A DNA stretch of 64,000 bases from ZC4RG42 sp036676355 (GCA_036676355.1 JAKFDA010000016.1:11217-75216); one strand, 5' to 3'. Positions 25,724 to 34,894 are shown, numbered from the stretch's first letter. Program-made: numbers and translations. Notes: generated from the sequence alone by a model not told the origin.

Positions 25724-26070
25724 AGCTTGGGCGTTGTGTCCGGCGGGGTCAGGTTTTTCTCGATACGACGCGCGAAGACCTGCATTTCCTTGGCAGCCTG
25801 CTTGTCGCCGCGTTTTTCGGCAACCGCAATGCCTTCGCGGTAAGCCGCCAGCGCCTCGTCGAGCGCGCCGGTTTCGGCGAGTGTCTTGCCGAGCAGTTTC
25901 CACGCTGCCGAGTGGCCGGGATCGCGTGCGACTGCTTCGCGCAGATGTGTCGCTGCCTGCTGCGGATCGCCGGCTTTGAGATATTCGTTGCCGATGGAAT
26001 AGCGCAGCAGCGCACCGTCACGCGGCGTGTCAAGGAGTTTGAGCAGGTTGGCGAGGATGGGACTGTTCAT
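25720..26070 (-). CDS. TPR-repeat protein, 116 residues
   Basis: Two to three tetratricopeptide repeats are visible: RYSIGNEYLKAGDPQQAATHL, AAWKLLGKTLAETGALDEAL and AYREGIAVAEKRGDKQAAKE, the first two trimmed. No signal peptide or membrane segment. Such short TPR proteins act as protein-binding adaptors. Its stop overlaps the APC permease GTG by GTGA, so the two are co-translated and may interact (inference). Confidence 0.75.
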   Translation of the reverse strand: MNSPILANLLKLLDTPRDGALLRYSIGNEYLKAGDPQQAATHLREAVARDPGHSAAWKLLGKTLAETGALDEALAAYREGIAVAEKRGDKQAAKEMQVFARRIEKNLTPPDTTPKL

Positions 26071-26260
26071 GGCGAGGTTTCGATGCCGCAGCGGCGCTTA
26101 TGCGATCATCTCCCTATACGCGCTGATCGAAGCATTTTTCGTGCTTGTGGCTCGTCGACTTGAGCGTCAAATGGAAAAAGGCGGTTGCCCTATCGCGCAA
26201 GCGTTCCTAAGATTCCGGCCAATGCCCGTCAGGGCGCGACATTATAGGTTTTCAAATCTC

Positions 26261-26644
26261 ATGGCAAAAACCATCATCAGCACGGCCGATGCACCCGGCG
26301 CGATCGGTACTTATTCGCAGGCCGTGCGCTGCGGCGATACGCTTTATATGTCCGGGCAGATCGGCCTCGATCCGCAGTCGATGCAGCTGGTCGAGGGCAT
26401 CGAAGCGCAGATCCATCGCGTCTTCGATAATCTGGAGGCGGTCGCGCGCGCCGCGGGCGCAACGCTGGCCGCCGCGGTGAAGGTGAATGTCTATCTCACC
26501 GATCTGGGGAATTTCGCCAAAGTGAACGAGATCATGGCGAATTATTTTCCGCAGCCCTATCCCGCGCGCGCCGCGATCGGTGTGAACACATTGCCGCGCG
26601 GTGCGCTGGTCGAAGCGGACGCGGTACTCGATCTGTCGCGTTGA
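26261..26644 (+). CDS. ridA: RidA-family enamine/imine deaminase
   Basis: 127 residues, the normal length. Contains the family strand TYSQAVRCGDTLYMSGQIGLD and the C-terminal PARAAIGVNTLPRGALVEADA (trimmed), including the Arg that holds the substrate carboxylate. RidA hydrolyses reactive 2-aminoacrylate-type enamines made by PLP enzymes. The frame is open far upstream, but ATG 26261 matches the family N-terminus MAKTIISTADAPGAIG. recG starts at the overlapping TTGA, an arrangement seen in other betaproteobacteria. Confidence 0.94.
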   Translation: MAKTIISTADAPGAIGTYSQAVRCGDTLYMSGQIGLDPQSMQLVEGIEAQIHRVFDNLEAVARAAGATLAAAVKVNVYLTDLGNFAKVNEIMANYFPQPYPARAAIGVNTLPRGALVEADAVLDLSR

Positions 26645-28740
26645 GCACAGCGGTCAAACCACGCGCAGCGCTAGACGCGCCGCGGCCGCAGGCCGACGCA
26701 ATCGTATTGTCGAGCGCCGCGCCGGCATTGTTGGCCAGGCTGGCGAAACTCGGCATCCGGCGTGACTTCGATCTGATACTGCATCTGCCGTTGCGCTACG
26801 AGGACGAAACGCGGCTGACACCCATTGCCGCCGCGCGCAACGGTATTCCGGTACTGGTGGAAGCCGACGTCTTATCGACCGAAGTCATGTTTCGTCCGCG
26901 TCGGCAACTGGTCAGCAAGCTGCAGGACGAGAGCGGAATTCTGTACGCACGTTTTCTCAACTTCTATCCCAGTCAACAGAAGGCGCTCGCTCCCGGCAAG
27001 CGCGTGCGCCTATATGGCGAAGTGCGCCCCGGATTTTTCGGTGGTGAAATGGTGCACCCGCGCTTTCGTGTTTTGAGTCGCGAGGAAGCGCTGCCCGATG
27101 CGCTCACGCCGGTCTATCCGACCACCGCCGGATTGGCGCAATGGCAGTTGCGCAAATACATCGAGTTGGCGTTGAAACGCATACCGCTCGATGAGACCCT
27201 GCCCGATGCGGTGCGCATGCGCCTCACGCTCGTCGACTTCGATGCATCGGTGCGGCTGTTGCACTGTCCGCCGCCCGACGTGTCGGCAGTCGCGTTGGAG
27301 GAACGCAGCCATCCCGCGTGGCGGCGCATCAAATTCGACGAGTTGCTCGGTCAGCAGTTGTCCATGCGCGCGCACTATCGTGCCCGGCGCGCACAAAAGG
27401 CCTTTGCACTTACGGCGGACAACGCGCTGGGCGAAAAGCTGGTGCAATCGCTGCCGTTCAAGTTGACCGGCGCACAGCAGCGCGCGTGGCGGGAGGTCCG
27501 CGACGATCTCGCGCGCAACCATCCGATGAATCGACTGCTGCAGGGCGATGTCGGCAGCGGCAAGACGATCGTTGCAGCGCTTGCGGCATTGCGCGCCGTG
27601 GAGCAGGGCAGGCAGGCGGCGGTGATGGCGCCCACCGAAATTCTTGCCGAACAGCATTACCGCAAATTTCACGAATGGCTGACGCCGCTCGGCGTAACGG
27701 TGGCGTGGTTGTCGGGCAGTCAGAAAACCGCCGAGCGCAAACGCACAGCGGCATCCATCGAAGCGGGCGAGGTGCAGGTTGCGGTCGGTACGCACGCGCT
27801 GTTTCAGGACAAGGTGACGTTTGCCGATCTCGCGGTCGTCATCGTCGATGAGCAGCATCGCTTCGGCGTGAAGCAGCGGCTCGCCTTGCAGCGCAAGGGC
27901 GGCGCCGATGGCGCGACGCTGCCGCATCAGCTGATGATGAGCGCAACGCCCATTCCGCGCACGTTGTCGATGAGTTACTACGCCGACCTGGACGTATCGG
28001 TCATTGACGAACTGCCGCCCGGCCGCACACCGGTCGTGACCAAGTTGCTGGACGATACGCGTCGTGCCGAAGTGGTCGTGCGCGTGCGTGAAGCCTGTCG
28101 CAGCGGCCGGCAGGCCTATTGGGTGTGCCCGCTGATCGAGGAATCGGAAGCGCTCGAATTGCAGACCGCCATCGATACCTATGAAGCCTTGCGCGCCGAA
28201 TTGCCGGATTGCAATGTGGGCCTTGTGCACGGCCGCCTGCCGCCGCAGGAAAAGGCGGCGGTGATGGACGCGTTCAAGCGCGGCGAGGTGCAGCTGCTGG
28301 TTGCGACCACGGTGATCGAAGTCGGCGTCGATGTGCCGAACGCCTCGCTGATGATCATCGAGCACGCCGAGCGCTTCGGTCTGTCGCAGCTGCACCAATT
28401 GCGTGGCCGGGTCGGGCGCGGCGCCGCGGAAAGCGTATGTCTGTTGCTGTATCAAACGCCGCTGTCGGACACCGCGCGCCGACGTCTGAAAATCATTTAC
28501 GAGCATACGGACGGTTTTCGCATTGCGCATGAGGATCTGTTGCTGCGCGGGCCCGGCGAATATCTCGGCGCACGCCAGAGCGGCCTGCCGTTGCTGCGTT
28601 TCGCCGATCTTGCCCTCGATACCGATCTGCTCGACGCGGCGCGTGCGGTAGCCGACGAGTTGCTGCAGACGGCGCCGGACGCCGCGGCGCGCCACGTCGC
28701 CCGCTGGGCCGCCGGCCGCGCCGAACTGATGCAGGCCTGA
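26641..28740 (+). CDS. recG: ATP-dependent DNA helicase RecG
   Basis: 699 residues, the usual size. N-terminal wedge/OB domain (about 60-200), then superfamily-2 motifs: Walker A LLQGDVGSGKTIVA, DEQHRF (DExH box), MSATPIPRTL, and C-terminal QLRGRVGRG and RGPGEYLGARQSG. RecG remodels stalled replication forks and Holliday junctions. The start is a TTG overlapping the ridA stop (TTGA); no ATG or GTG fits the family N-terminus, so the rare start codon is inferred. Confidence 0.95.
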   Translation: MSTAVKPRAALDAPRPQADAIVLSSAAPALLARLAKLGIRRDFDLILHLPLRYEDETRLTPIAAARNGIPVLVEADVLSTEVMFRPRRQLVSKLQDESGILYARFLNFYPSQQKALAPGKRVRLYGEVRPGFFGGEMVHPRFRVLSREEALPDALTPVYPTTAGLAQWQLRKYIELALKRIPLDETLPDAVRMRLTLVDFDASVRLLHCPPPDVSAVALEERSHPAWRRIKFDELLGQQLSMRAHYRARRAQKAFALTADNALGEKLVQSLPFKLTGAQQRAWREVRDDLARNHPMNRLLQGDVGSGKTIVAALAALRAVEQGRQAAVMAPTEILAEQHYRKFHEWLTPLGVTVAWLSGSQKTAERKRTAASIEAGEVQVAVGTHALFQDKVTFADLAVVIVDEQHRFGVKQRLALQRKGGADGATLPHQLMMSATPIPRTLSMSYYADLDVSVIDELPPGRTPVVTKLLDDTRRAEVVVRVREACRSGRQAYWVCPLIEESEALELQTAIDTYEALRAELPDCNVGLVHGRLPPQEKAAVMDAFKRGEVQLLVATTVIEVGVDVPNASLMIIEHAERFGLSQLHQLRGRVGRGAAESVCLLLYQTPLSDTARRRLKIIYEHTDGFRIAHEDLLLRGPGEYLGARQSGLPLLRFADLALDTDLLDAARAVADELLQTAPDAAARHVARWAAGRAELMQA

Positions 28741-28766
28741 GCGCCGTTTATCAACGACAATTAGGA

Positions 28767-28843
28767 ATGTCTGATTAAGCAAGGGCAAAGCAACAATTGC
28801 TTATGTCACACGAACTCGCGATCGCGCGGATCAAAAACCTTTA
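28767..28843 (+). repeat. Dispersed intergenic repeat, copy B
   Basis: ATGTCTGATTAAG (28767-28779) then AAAGCAACAATTGCTTATG, CACACGAACTCGCGA and ATCAAAAACCTTT. It matches copy A at 10491-10604 in order and orientation. It contains the 7-base inverted repeat TAAGCAA (28776-28782) / TTGCTTA (28797-28803). It fills most of the 119-base recG-ubiA gap and ends about 17 bases before the ubiA ATG, so it may influence ubiA expression. Confidence 0.6.
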
Positions 28844-28859
28844 AAGCTTTTATAGCGCC

Positions 28860-29735
28860 ATGAACGTCGTCGCCCTCAAATATCGGATCGATCTGTACGA
28901 GCGCCTGATGCGCCTCGACAAACCGATCGGCATTCTGTTGCTGTTGTGGCCGACGCTGTGGGCGCTATGGATTTCCGCGGCGGGATCGCCGCACTGGGCG
29001 ATTGTTCTGATCTTCGTCGTCGGCACGGCGTTGATGCGTTCGGCCGGTTGCGTAATGAACGACATGGCCGACGCCGAATTCGATGCGCACGTGGAACGCA
29101 CCCGTGAACGTCCGCTTGCGACAGGTCGTGTGTCGAAGCGTGAAGCCGCGGTGCTCGCGGTCATGCTTGCATTGGCCGCGTTCGTACTGGTGCTGTTTCT
29201 CAACCGGCTGACGATCGTGCTGTCATTCGTCGCGCTGTTTCTCGCCGCGACCTACCCACTGACAAAGCGTTTTTTCGCCATCCCGCAGGCTTATCTCGGC
29301 ATCGCTTTCGGCTTCGGTATTCCGATGGCTTTTGCGGCCCAGACGAACAGCCTGCCGGTGCTCGCATGGTGGCTGCTGGCGGCCAATATTTTCTGGGCCA
29401 TCGCCTACGACACCGCGTATGCGATGGTGGATCGCGACGATGATCTCAAGCTCGGTCTGCGTACATCGGCCATCACCTTCGGCCGCTTCGATGTCGCGGC
29501 GATCATGCTGTGCTATGCGGCGATGCAGGCCATCCTGGTCGGCGTCGGCGTGTATCTGGATTTCGCCTGGCCTTATTACGCCGGGCTCGCGGTGGCGGGC
29601 ATATTGATGGCCTATCACTACACCCTTGTGCGTACGCGCGATCGTACGCGATGCTTCAGGGCTTTTCTGCATAACAACTGGGTCGGCGGCGCGATATTCG
29701 CCGGCATCGCTGCGCAGTATCTGCTGCGCGCATAA
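28860..29735 (+). CDS. ubiA: 4-hydroxybenzoate octaprenyltransferase
   Basis: 291 residues with eight to nine TM helices. Both Asp-rich prenyl-diphosphate motifs are present: NDMADAEFDAHVERTRERP and AMVDRDDDLKLGLRTSA. It attaches the polyprenyl tail to 4-hydroxybenzoate in ubiquinone synthesis, in the inner membrane. ubiD follows 14 bases downstream, so the first two dedicated membrane-quinone steps are co-transcribed. No obvious ribosome-binding site is seen upstream of the ATG, where the repeat lies. Confidence 0.95.
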   Translation: MNVVALKYRIDLYERLMRLDKPIGILLLLWPTLWALWISAAGSPHWAIVLIFVVGTALMRSAGCVMNDMADAEFDAHVERTRERPLATGRVSKREAAVLAVMLALAAFVLVLFLNRLTIVLSFVALFLAATYPLTKRFFAIPQAYLGIAFGFGIPMAFAAQTNSLPVLAWWLLAANIFWAIAYDTAYAMVDRDDDLKLGLRTSAITFGRFDVAAIMLCYAAMQAILVGVGVYLDFAWPYYAGLAVAGILMAYHYTLVRTRDRTRCFRAFLHNNWVGGAIFAGIAAQYLLRA

Positions 29736-29749
29736 CGAGGAAGCAGAAC

Positions 29750-31216
29750 ATGAACTATCGCGACCTGCGCGATTTCATTGCGCAGCTCGAACAGCGCGGC
29801 GAACTTAAGCGTGTGAGCGTCGAAGTGTCGCCGCATCTCGAAATGACCGAGATCTGCGACCGCGTGTTGAAGGCGGGCGGGCCGGCCATTCTGTTCGAGA
29901 AGCCGGGCGGTCATTCGATACCGGTACTGGCCAATCTGTTCGGCACGCCACAGCGCGTCGCACTCGGCATGGGCGCCGAATCGGTCGAATCGTTGCGTGA
30001 AATCGGCAAGCTGCTGGCCTTTCTGAAGGAGCCGGAGCCGCCCAAGGGTTTCAAGGATGTGTACGAGCGCTGGCTGCCGATCGGCAAGCAGGTGATGCAT
30101 ATGGCAGCCAAGGAGGTGTCGAAGGCGCCGTGTCAGGAAATCGTGTGGGAAGGCAGCGATGTCGATCTGAGCCGTCTGCCGATCCAGACCTGCTGGCCGG
30201 GCGACGCGGGCCCGTTGATTACCTGGGGTCTGGTCGTTACGCGCGGGCCGCACAAGAAACGCCAGAATCTCGGCATCTACAGACAGCAGGTCATCGCGCC
30301 GAACAAGGTGATCATGCGCTGGCTCGCGCATCGCGGCGGTGCGCTGGATTTTCGAGAACATTGCGCGACGCATCCGGGGCAGCCGTTTCCGCTCGCAGTC
30401 GCGCTCGGCGCCGATCCGGCCACGATCCTCGGCGCGGTCACGCCTGTTCCAGATACGCTGTCCGAATATCAATTCGCCGGCTTGCTGCGCGGCGCACGAA
30501 CCGAAGTGGTGAAGTGCATCGGCTCCGACCTGCAGGTGCCGGCGTCGGCCGAAATCGTGCTGGAGGGGGTGATTCATCCGGACGAGACAGCGCTGGAAGG
30601 GCCATTCGGCGACCACACCGGCTATTACAACGAACAGGATCGATTTCCGGTATTCACCATCGAGCGCATCACCATGCGCCGCGATCCGATCTATCACTCG
30701 ACCTACACCGGCAAACCGCCGGACGAGCCCGCCGTGCTCGGCGTGGCGCTGAACGAAGTGTTCGTGCCGATTCTGCAAAAGCAGTTTCCGGAAATCACCG
30801 ATTTCTATCTGCCGCCCGAGGGTTGCTCCTATCGCCTCGCGGTGGTGAGCATGAAGAAACAGTATCCGGGCCATGCGAAGCGCGTCATGTTCGGCATCTG
30901 GAGCTTTTTGCGCCAGTTCATGTACACGAAATTTATTATCGTCACCGATGACGATGTGAATGTGCGCGACTGGAAGGAAGTGATCTGGGCCATGACGACG
31001 CGGGTCGATGCGACGCGCGATACGGTGCTGGTGGACAACACGCCGATCGACTATCTGGATTTCGCCAGCCCGGTGTCCGGGCTGGGCTCCAAGATGGGCA
31101 TCGATGCGACCAACAAATGGCCTGGCGAAACGAACCGGGAGTGGGGCCGCCCCATCGCCATGGACGAGGCGGTCAAGCGTCGCGTGGACGAACTGTGGGC
31201 GCAGTTAAACCTGTGA
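29750..31216 (+). CDS. ubiD: 3-octaprenyl-4-hydroxybenzoate decarboxylase UbiD
   Basis: 488 residues, full length. Recognisable blocks are MNYRDLRDFIAQLEQRGELK, GPFGDHTGYYNEQDRFPVF with the catalytic-site Glu/Arg region, YSTYTG-like HSTYTGKPPDEPAVLG and the C-terminal NKWPGETNREWGRPI. UbiD uses prenylated FMN made by UbiX to decarboxylate the UbiA product; ubiX is not in this window. GAGGAAGCAG supplies a ribosome-binding site. Its last 12 bases overlap the 3' end of the convergent lipoprotein gene. Confidence 0.96.
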   Translation: MNYRDLRDFIAQLEQRGELKRVSVEVSPHLEMTEICDRVLKAGGPAILFEKPGGHSIPVLANLFGTPQRVALGMGAESVESLREIGKLLAFLKEPEPPKGFKDVYERWLPIGKQVMHMAAKEVSKAPCQEIVWEGSDVDLSRLPIQTCWPGDAGPLITWGLVVTRGPHKKRQNLGIYRQQVIAPNKVIMRWLAHRGGALDFREHCATHPGQPFPLAVALGADPATILGAVTPVPDTLSEYQFAGLLRGARTEVVKCIGSDLQVPASAEIVLEGVIHPDETALEGPFGDHTGYYNEQDRFPVFTIERITMRRDPIYHSTYTGKPPDEPAVLGVALNEVFVPILQKQFPEITDFYLPPEGCSYRLAVVSMKKQYPGHAKRVMFGIWSFLRQFMYTKFIIVTDDDVNVRDWKEVIWAMTTRVDATRDTVLVDNTPIDYLDFASPVSGLGSKMGIDATNKWPGETNREWGRPIAMDEAVKRRVDELWAQLNL

Positions 31217-31768
31217 CGAGGCGATTTTGTCGAGCGTCTCGCGCGGCAGGCTGCGGCCGGTGAGCAGTTCCGCCGCATGTTCGGCGAAGGCGTTGTAGAG
31301 ATAGTTCATGCGCTCGGGGTCGGTTCCGAAGGGGCCGCCCCAGGCGAAAGTCGATTTCACGCTGACGCGATCGATCTCCTTGCCGCTTGGGTCGCGCACG
31401 ATGACGTCACCGACGATGCGATCTTCGCCTGCCAGAAAACCAACCCATATCGAGGCGCCTCGCGAGCGTGCGCGGATGTCGTTGATGACGATCTCGATGC
31501 TGGGCAAGTGGCGATCGGACGGTTTGCCGAGCATGTCGCGCGCTTTCAGATTGCGTTTCATGGCCCCCAGCACCCGGCCGGGTTTGATGCTGTCGTTGTA
31601 ATAAAGCTGGCCCTGCACTTCGGGAGTCAGCGTGACATGCACGGCCTGCACCTGAGTGACGCCATAAGCGAGTGGCGGCTCGGCATCGCTCTTGCGGGTC
31701 GCTTCGGTGGCGCAACCCTGGATCAGAGCGAACAGACAGACAACGGCTGCGAAACGTAGATGGCTCAT
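31205..31768 (-). CDS. Lipoprotein of the DUF4410 type
   Basis: 187 residues with signal MSHLRFAAVVCLFALIQGC and lipobox LIQGC. The mature part is a beta-alpha domain containing VQGQLYYNDSIKPGRVLGAM, IEIVINDIRARSRGASIW, GEDRIVGDVIVRD and NAFAEHAAELLTG, the order expected in DUF4410 lipoproteins. AGGA lies seven bases before ATG 31768. It is a monocistronic gene converging on ubiD with a 12-base overlap. The function of this family is unknown to me. Confidence 0.65.
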   Translation of the reverse strand: MSHLRFAAVVCLFALIQGCATEATRKSDAEPPLAYGVTQVQAVHVTLTPEVQGQLYYNDSIKPGRVLGAMKRNLKARDMLGKPSDRHLPSIEIVINDIRARSRGASIWVGFLAGEDRIVGDVIVRDPSGKEIDRVSVKSTFAWGGPFGTDPERMNYLYNAFAEHAAELLTGRSLPRETLDKIASSQV

Positions 31769-31923
31769 CATTGATTCCTGTCGGTGCGAAAGCGCACAAA
31801 GCAAGGGCCAATTCTAATGGCCGTCCACGACATGCAAGTGCGGCATCCTTGGCATAATCCGGCGCAAGCTCAAACGATGTGGGGAATGACCGGCCGGCAT
31901 GCCCCCGAACAGGAGAGAGTACG

Positions 31924-32262
31924 GTGGAAGACACTCAAGAAAAGAAGCTGAAAGACCTGGCCCTGCTGGTTTATGTGCTGCAGGCTGTCGGATTATTTAT
32001 CGGTCTGACCTGGATCGCGGCGGTGATCGTCAACTACGTCAAGCGCGAAGATGTCCGCGGCACTTGGCTGGAATCGCATTTCGATTGGCAAATCAAAACG
32101 TTCTGGGTAGGGCTGGCGGGTTTTATTGTCGGCTGGATCACTTTTTTCATCTTCATCGGCTGGCTCATCCTGGTTGCCGTCGGTGTGTGGGGCATTTATC
32201 GCATTGTGAAGGGCTGGCTCGCGCTCAATGATCGGCAGCCGCTTCCTTCGACGCTGATCTGA
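31924..32262 (+). CDS. DUF4870-like membrane protein, copy 1
   Basis: 112 residues from GTG, with GGAG at good distance. Three hydrophobic helices surround a conserved cytoplasmic loop: IAAVIVNYVKREDVRGTWLESHFDWQIKTFW (trimmed: NYVKREDVRGTWLESHFDWQ). That loop (NYVKR-D-RGTW-ESH--WQI-TFW) recurs in the next gene, so the two are tandem duplicates. DUF4870/YccF-type small membrane proteins have no settled function. Confidence 0.7.
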   Translation: MEDTQEKKLKDLALLVYVLQAVGLFIGLTWIAAVIVNYVKREDVRGTWLESHFDWQIKTFWVGLAGFIVGWITFFIFIGWLILVAVGVWGIYRIVKGWLALNDRQPLPSTLI

Positions 32263-32284
32263 CACCGGACGCAGGGGAAATCGG

Positions 32285-32707
32285 ATGGCTGAGCAACGAG
32301 ATGTGGTGACGGTAGATAGTGAAGGGCGTATCGAGCCGATGTCGTCGGTCGTCACGATTGCAGCGATCGTTTACGCGCTGCATAGCTTCGCCATTGTCGT
32401 CGGCGTAGTCGGCGCAGCAACCGTGCTCGGCAGCTTTCTGGGCAGTATTCCGTCCATTGCCGCGGTGATCCTGAACTACGTCAAGCGCGGCGATGCACGC
32501 GGCACCTGGGCCGAGTCGCACTATCGCTGGCAGATTCGCACCTTCTGGTATGCGTTATTGTGGGCAGCGATCGGAACGATTCTCGTGGTCACGATCGTCG
32601 GCGCGGTGATCGGGTTTCCGGTATTGATCGCGTTGACGTTCTGGCTGATCTATCGAATTGCGCGCGGCTGGCTGCGGCTGGGCGATCACAAACCCATGTA
32701 CGTCTGA
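32285..32707 (+). CDS. DUF4870-like membrane protein, copy 2
   Basis: 140 residues, longer than copy 1 at the N-terminus. It shares NYVKRGDARGTWAESHYRWQ with copy 1 and has three to four helices ending in WLIYRIARGWLRLGDHKPMY. The stop overlaps the start of the lytic transglycosylase by one base (TGATG), so coupling with a cell-wall enzyme is likely. Interaction of the paralogues with each other or with the transglycosylase is only inferred. Confidence 0.72.
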   Translation: MAEQRDVVTVDSEGRIEPMSSVVTIAAIVYALHSFAIVVGVVGAATVLGSFLGSIPSIAAVILNYVKRGDARGTWAESHYRWQIRTFWYALLWAAIGTILVVTIVGAVIGFPVLIALTFWLIYRIARGWLRLGDHKPMYV

Positions 32708-33378
32708 TGAAAGCACTCACGACAATCCGCCTCGTATTGGTAGTAGCAACGGCATTGTCGTGCGCTGCTGTGCAGGCGGACGTCTACTCCATGATCGACG
32801 CCGACGGGCGGGTGCGCTTTTCCAACGTGCCGGACGATTCGCGCTACAAGCTGTATATGCGCGAACAGAGCACGCCTGCCGGCAAAGCCGGCCGCGTGCG
32901 CGCGACGCTCGACAAACGTTTACCGGGCGGCGGCCTTTTCGTAAATCCGACCCTGCAGCGTCGCCCGTATCACGAGCACGTCCTTGCCGCGGCGAAAGCG
33001 AATGATCTCGATCCGGCGTTGATCCATGCCGTCATCAGGGCCGAATCCAATTACAGTCCGATGGCGCTGTCGCCCAAGGGCGCGATCGGGCTGATGCAGG
33101 TCATGCCGACCACCGGCGCGCGTTTTGGTGTCACGGCAAAAGCGTTGCGTCAGCCGGACACGAATATCCGCATCGGCACGCAATATCTCGCCTGGCTGCT
33201 GGATCGCTTCGACGGCGATGTCGAGCTTGCGCTGGCGGGCTATAACGCTGGGGAAAACGCGGTGCTTCGCCATGGCCAGCGTATTCCCCCCTACGCCGAA
33301 ACGCGCGCTTACGTGCCGCGTGTGCTTGGCTATTACGAGCAGTTGCGCGGCAAGCGCTACGTGACCGCCAGGCGCTGA
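32707..33378 (+). CDS. Lytic transglycosylase with DUF4124 and SLT domains
   Basis: 223 residues: a signal peptide (about 1-24), a short DUF4124 segment (VYSMIDADGRVRFSNVPDD) and a C-terminal SLT domain (about 100-215). The catalytic Glu is in IRAESNYSPMALSPKGAIG; GLMQVMPTTG and AYNAGENAV are the other family motifs. It cleaves peptidoglycan glycan strands to 1,6-anhydro ends in the periplasm. It starts inside the previous stop and converges on dacB, another peptidoglycan enzyme, 15 bases away. Confidence 0.9.
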   Translation: MKALTTIRLVLVVATALSCAAVQADVYSMIDADGRVRFSNVPDDSRYKLYMREQSTPAGKAGRVRATLDKRLPGGGLFVNPTLQRRPYHEHVLAAAKANDLDPALIHAVIRAESNYSPMALSPKGAIGLMQVMPTTGARFGVTAKALRQPDTNIRIGTQYLAWLLDRFDGDVELALAGYNAGENAVLRHGQRIPPYAETRAYVPRVLGYYEQLRGKRYVTARR

Positions 33379-33393
33379 GCCCGCGCGGCAGTC

Positions 33394-34833
33394 TCAGCGA
33401 CCCGCGCGTTCGCGTGTCGGTCCGACATATTCGTGCAGCCACTTCAACAATGCATCCTGTGCCGGCTGGCTGGCGGCTGCATTGGGGTGGTTGACGATGA
33501 ACGCGAATGCCAGTCGGCGACCCTCATTGGTATGGACATAGCCGGCGATGCTGCGCACATCGGCTAGCGACCCCGTTTTCACATGCGCCTGACCGGCGAC
33601 GGAATCTTCGCGCAATCGCTGACGCATGGTGCCGTCGGCAGCGACCAACGGCAGGGAGGCGATGAATTCCGGCATGACGGGACTGCGATAGGCGGCGACC
33701 AATAATTCGGTCAGGTTCGTCGCGCTGATACGCGCGATGCGCGACAGTCCCGACCCGTTTTCGAGCAGCAACTCCGGCATGTCGAGTCCGCGTTGCGCCA
33801 GCCAGGCGCGGATCAATTGCGCCGACGCTTCGTAGCGACCGGGGGCCTGCCATTTCTCCGCCGAGAGCGTCAGGAAGATCTGGCGTGCAATGATGTTGCT
33901 GCTGTACTTGTTCATGTCGCGTACGACTTCGGCGGCAGTCGCCGATTCCACCGTGGCGAATGGGTCGCCGGGCGGCGCAAGGCCCTCGCGAACCGATCCC
34001 GCCAGGCTGCCGCCCAGTTCCTGCCACATTGCGTGGAACATTCCCCACGCGTACTTCGGGCCCGACAGCAGCGACAGCGCCCAATAGCGCTCGCCGCAAC
34101 TGGCGGGCATCGTGCCGCTGAAGCGCACGCTCACGCCGTCGCTTTCCTCGGCCACCAGCCGGGTCAGTCCGGCGCGCCAATCGCCGCAGTCGCCGTCGAT
34201 CGCCACGACGTTGCTTTCGAGTTTCAGTTGCGCCAGCGGTGGCTGGGGAAAGATACTCACCTGACCGGTCATCGCGTCCGGCGCGAAGCCGAAGCGCACG
34301 GTTTTGAAGTTGAGCAGCAGCGCATCGGCGCCGACGTTGTACGGTCGCAGCGGCTCATTGTCGAACTCGGCGGCATCGTGCGGGCCCGGATCGAAGTAGC
34401 TGCGATCGAGCACCAGATCGCCGCGAATTTCACGCAGTCCGCGCGCACGCAGGGTGTGCAGCAGCAGCCAGAATCGTTCGACGGTGAGCTTCGGATCGCC
34501 GTAACCCTTGACGATCAGGTCGCCCTCCAACATGCCATCCTTGAGCGGACCGCCCAGATAGACTTCGGTGCGCCAGGTATAGGCGGGGCCGAGCAGTTCG
34601 AGCGCCGCGAACGCGGTCACCAGCTTCATCACCGAGGCCGGGTTCATGGCTCGATCGGCGTTGACCGCGAGCAGCGGTCTGCGCGCGGTCACATCCTGCA
34701 CAGTCAGCGCGACGTCGGAGGCGGGAATGCCGGTACGCGCCAGCGCCTGGGCGACCGGTACGGGGAGCTTCGCATACGCCGCGATCGGCATCAGACACAA
34801 CAACACCAGCGCGGCGACGAAGCGACGAATCAT
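33394..34833 (-). CDS. dacB: D-alanyl-D-alanine carboxypeptidase/endopeptidase (PBP4, peptidase S13)
   Basis: 479 residues from ATG 34833, giving a clean signal peptide MIRRFVAALVLLCLMPIAAYA. Penicillin-binding motifs are SVMK (Ser67, Lys70), YSSN in MNKYSSNIIARQ, and HVKTGSLADVRS. The large insert between the first two motifs is typical of class C PBPs such as PBP4. It trims or cleaves peptide cross-bridges. A GTG 13 codons upstream would spoil the signal, so ATG is preferred. It converges on the lytic transglycosylase. Confidence 0.93.
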   Translation of the reverse strand: MIRRFVAALVLLCLMPIAAYAKLPVPVAQALARTGIPASDVALTVQDVTARRPLLAVNADRAMNPASVMKLVTAFAALELLGPAYTWRTEVYLGGPLKDGMLEGDLIVKGYGDPKLTVERFWLLLHTLRARGLREIRGDLVLDRSYFDPGPHDAAEFDNEPLRPYNVGADALLLNFKTVRFGFAPDAMTGQVSIFPQPPLAQLKLESNVVAIDGDCGDWRAGLTRLVAEESDGVSVRFSGTMPASCGERYWALSLLSGPKYAWGMFHAMWQELGGSLAGSVREGLAPPGDPFATVESATAAEVVRDMNKYSSNIIARQIFLTLSAEKWQAPGRYEASAQLIRAWLAQRGLDMPELLLENGSGLSRIARISATNLTELLVAAYRSPVMPEFIASLPLVAADGTMRQRLREDSVAGQAHVKTGSLADVRSIAGYVHTNEGRRLAFAFIVNHPNAAASQPAQDALLKWLHEYVGPTRERAGR

Positions 34834-34894
34834 GAGAGTGCGAATCGTGGGAGGTGGCTTGAAGTATGCCACCGGCGCCGGCGTGCACGACGCG

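Noticed and set aside
27010..28788. Minus-strand open frame of 592 codons opposite recG
   Set aside because: RecG motifs are complete on the plus strand.
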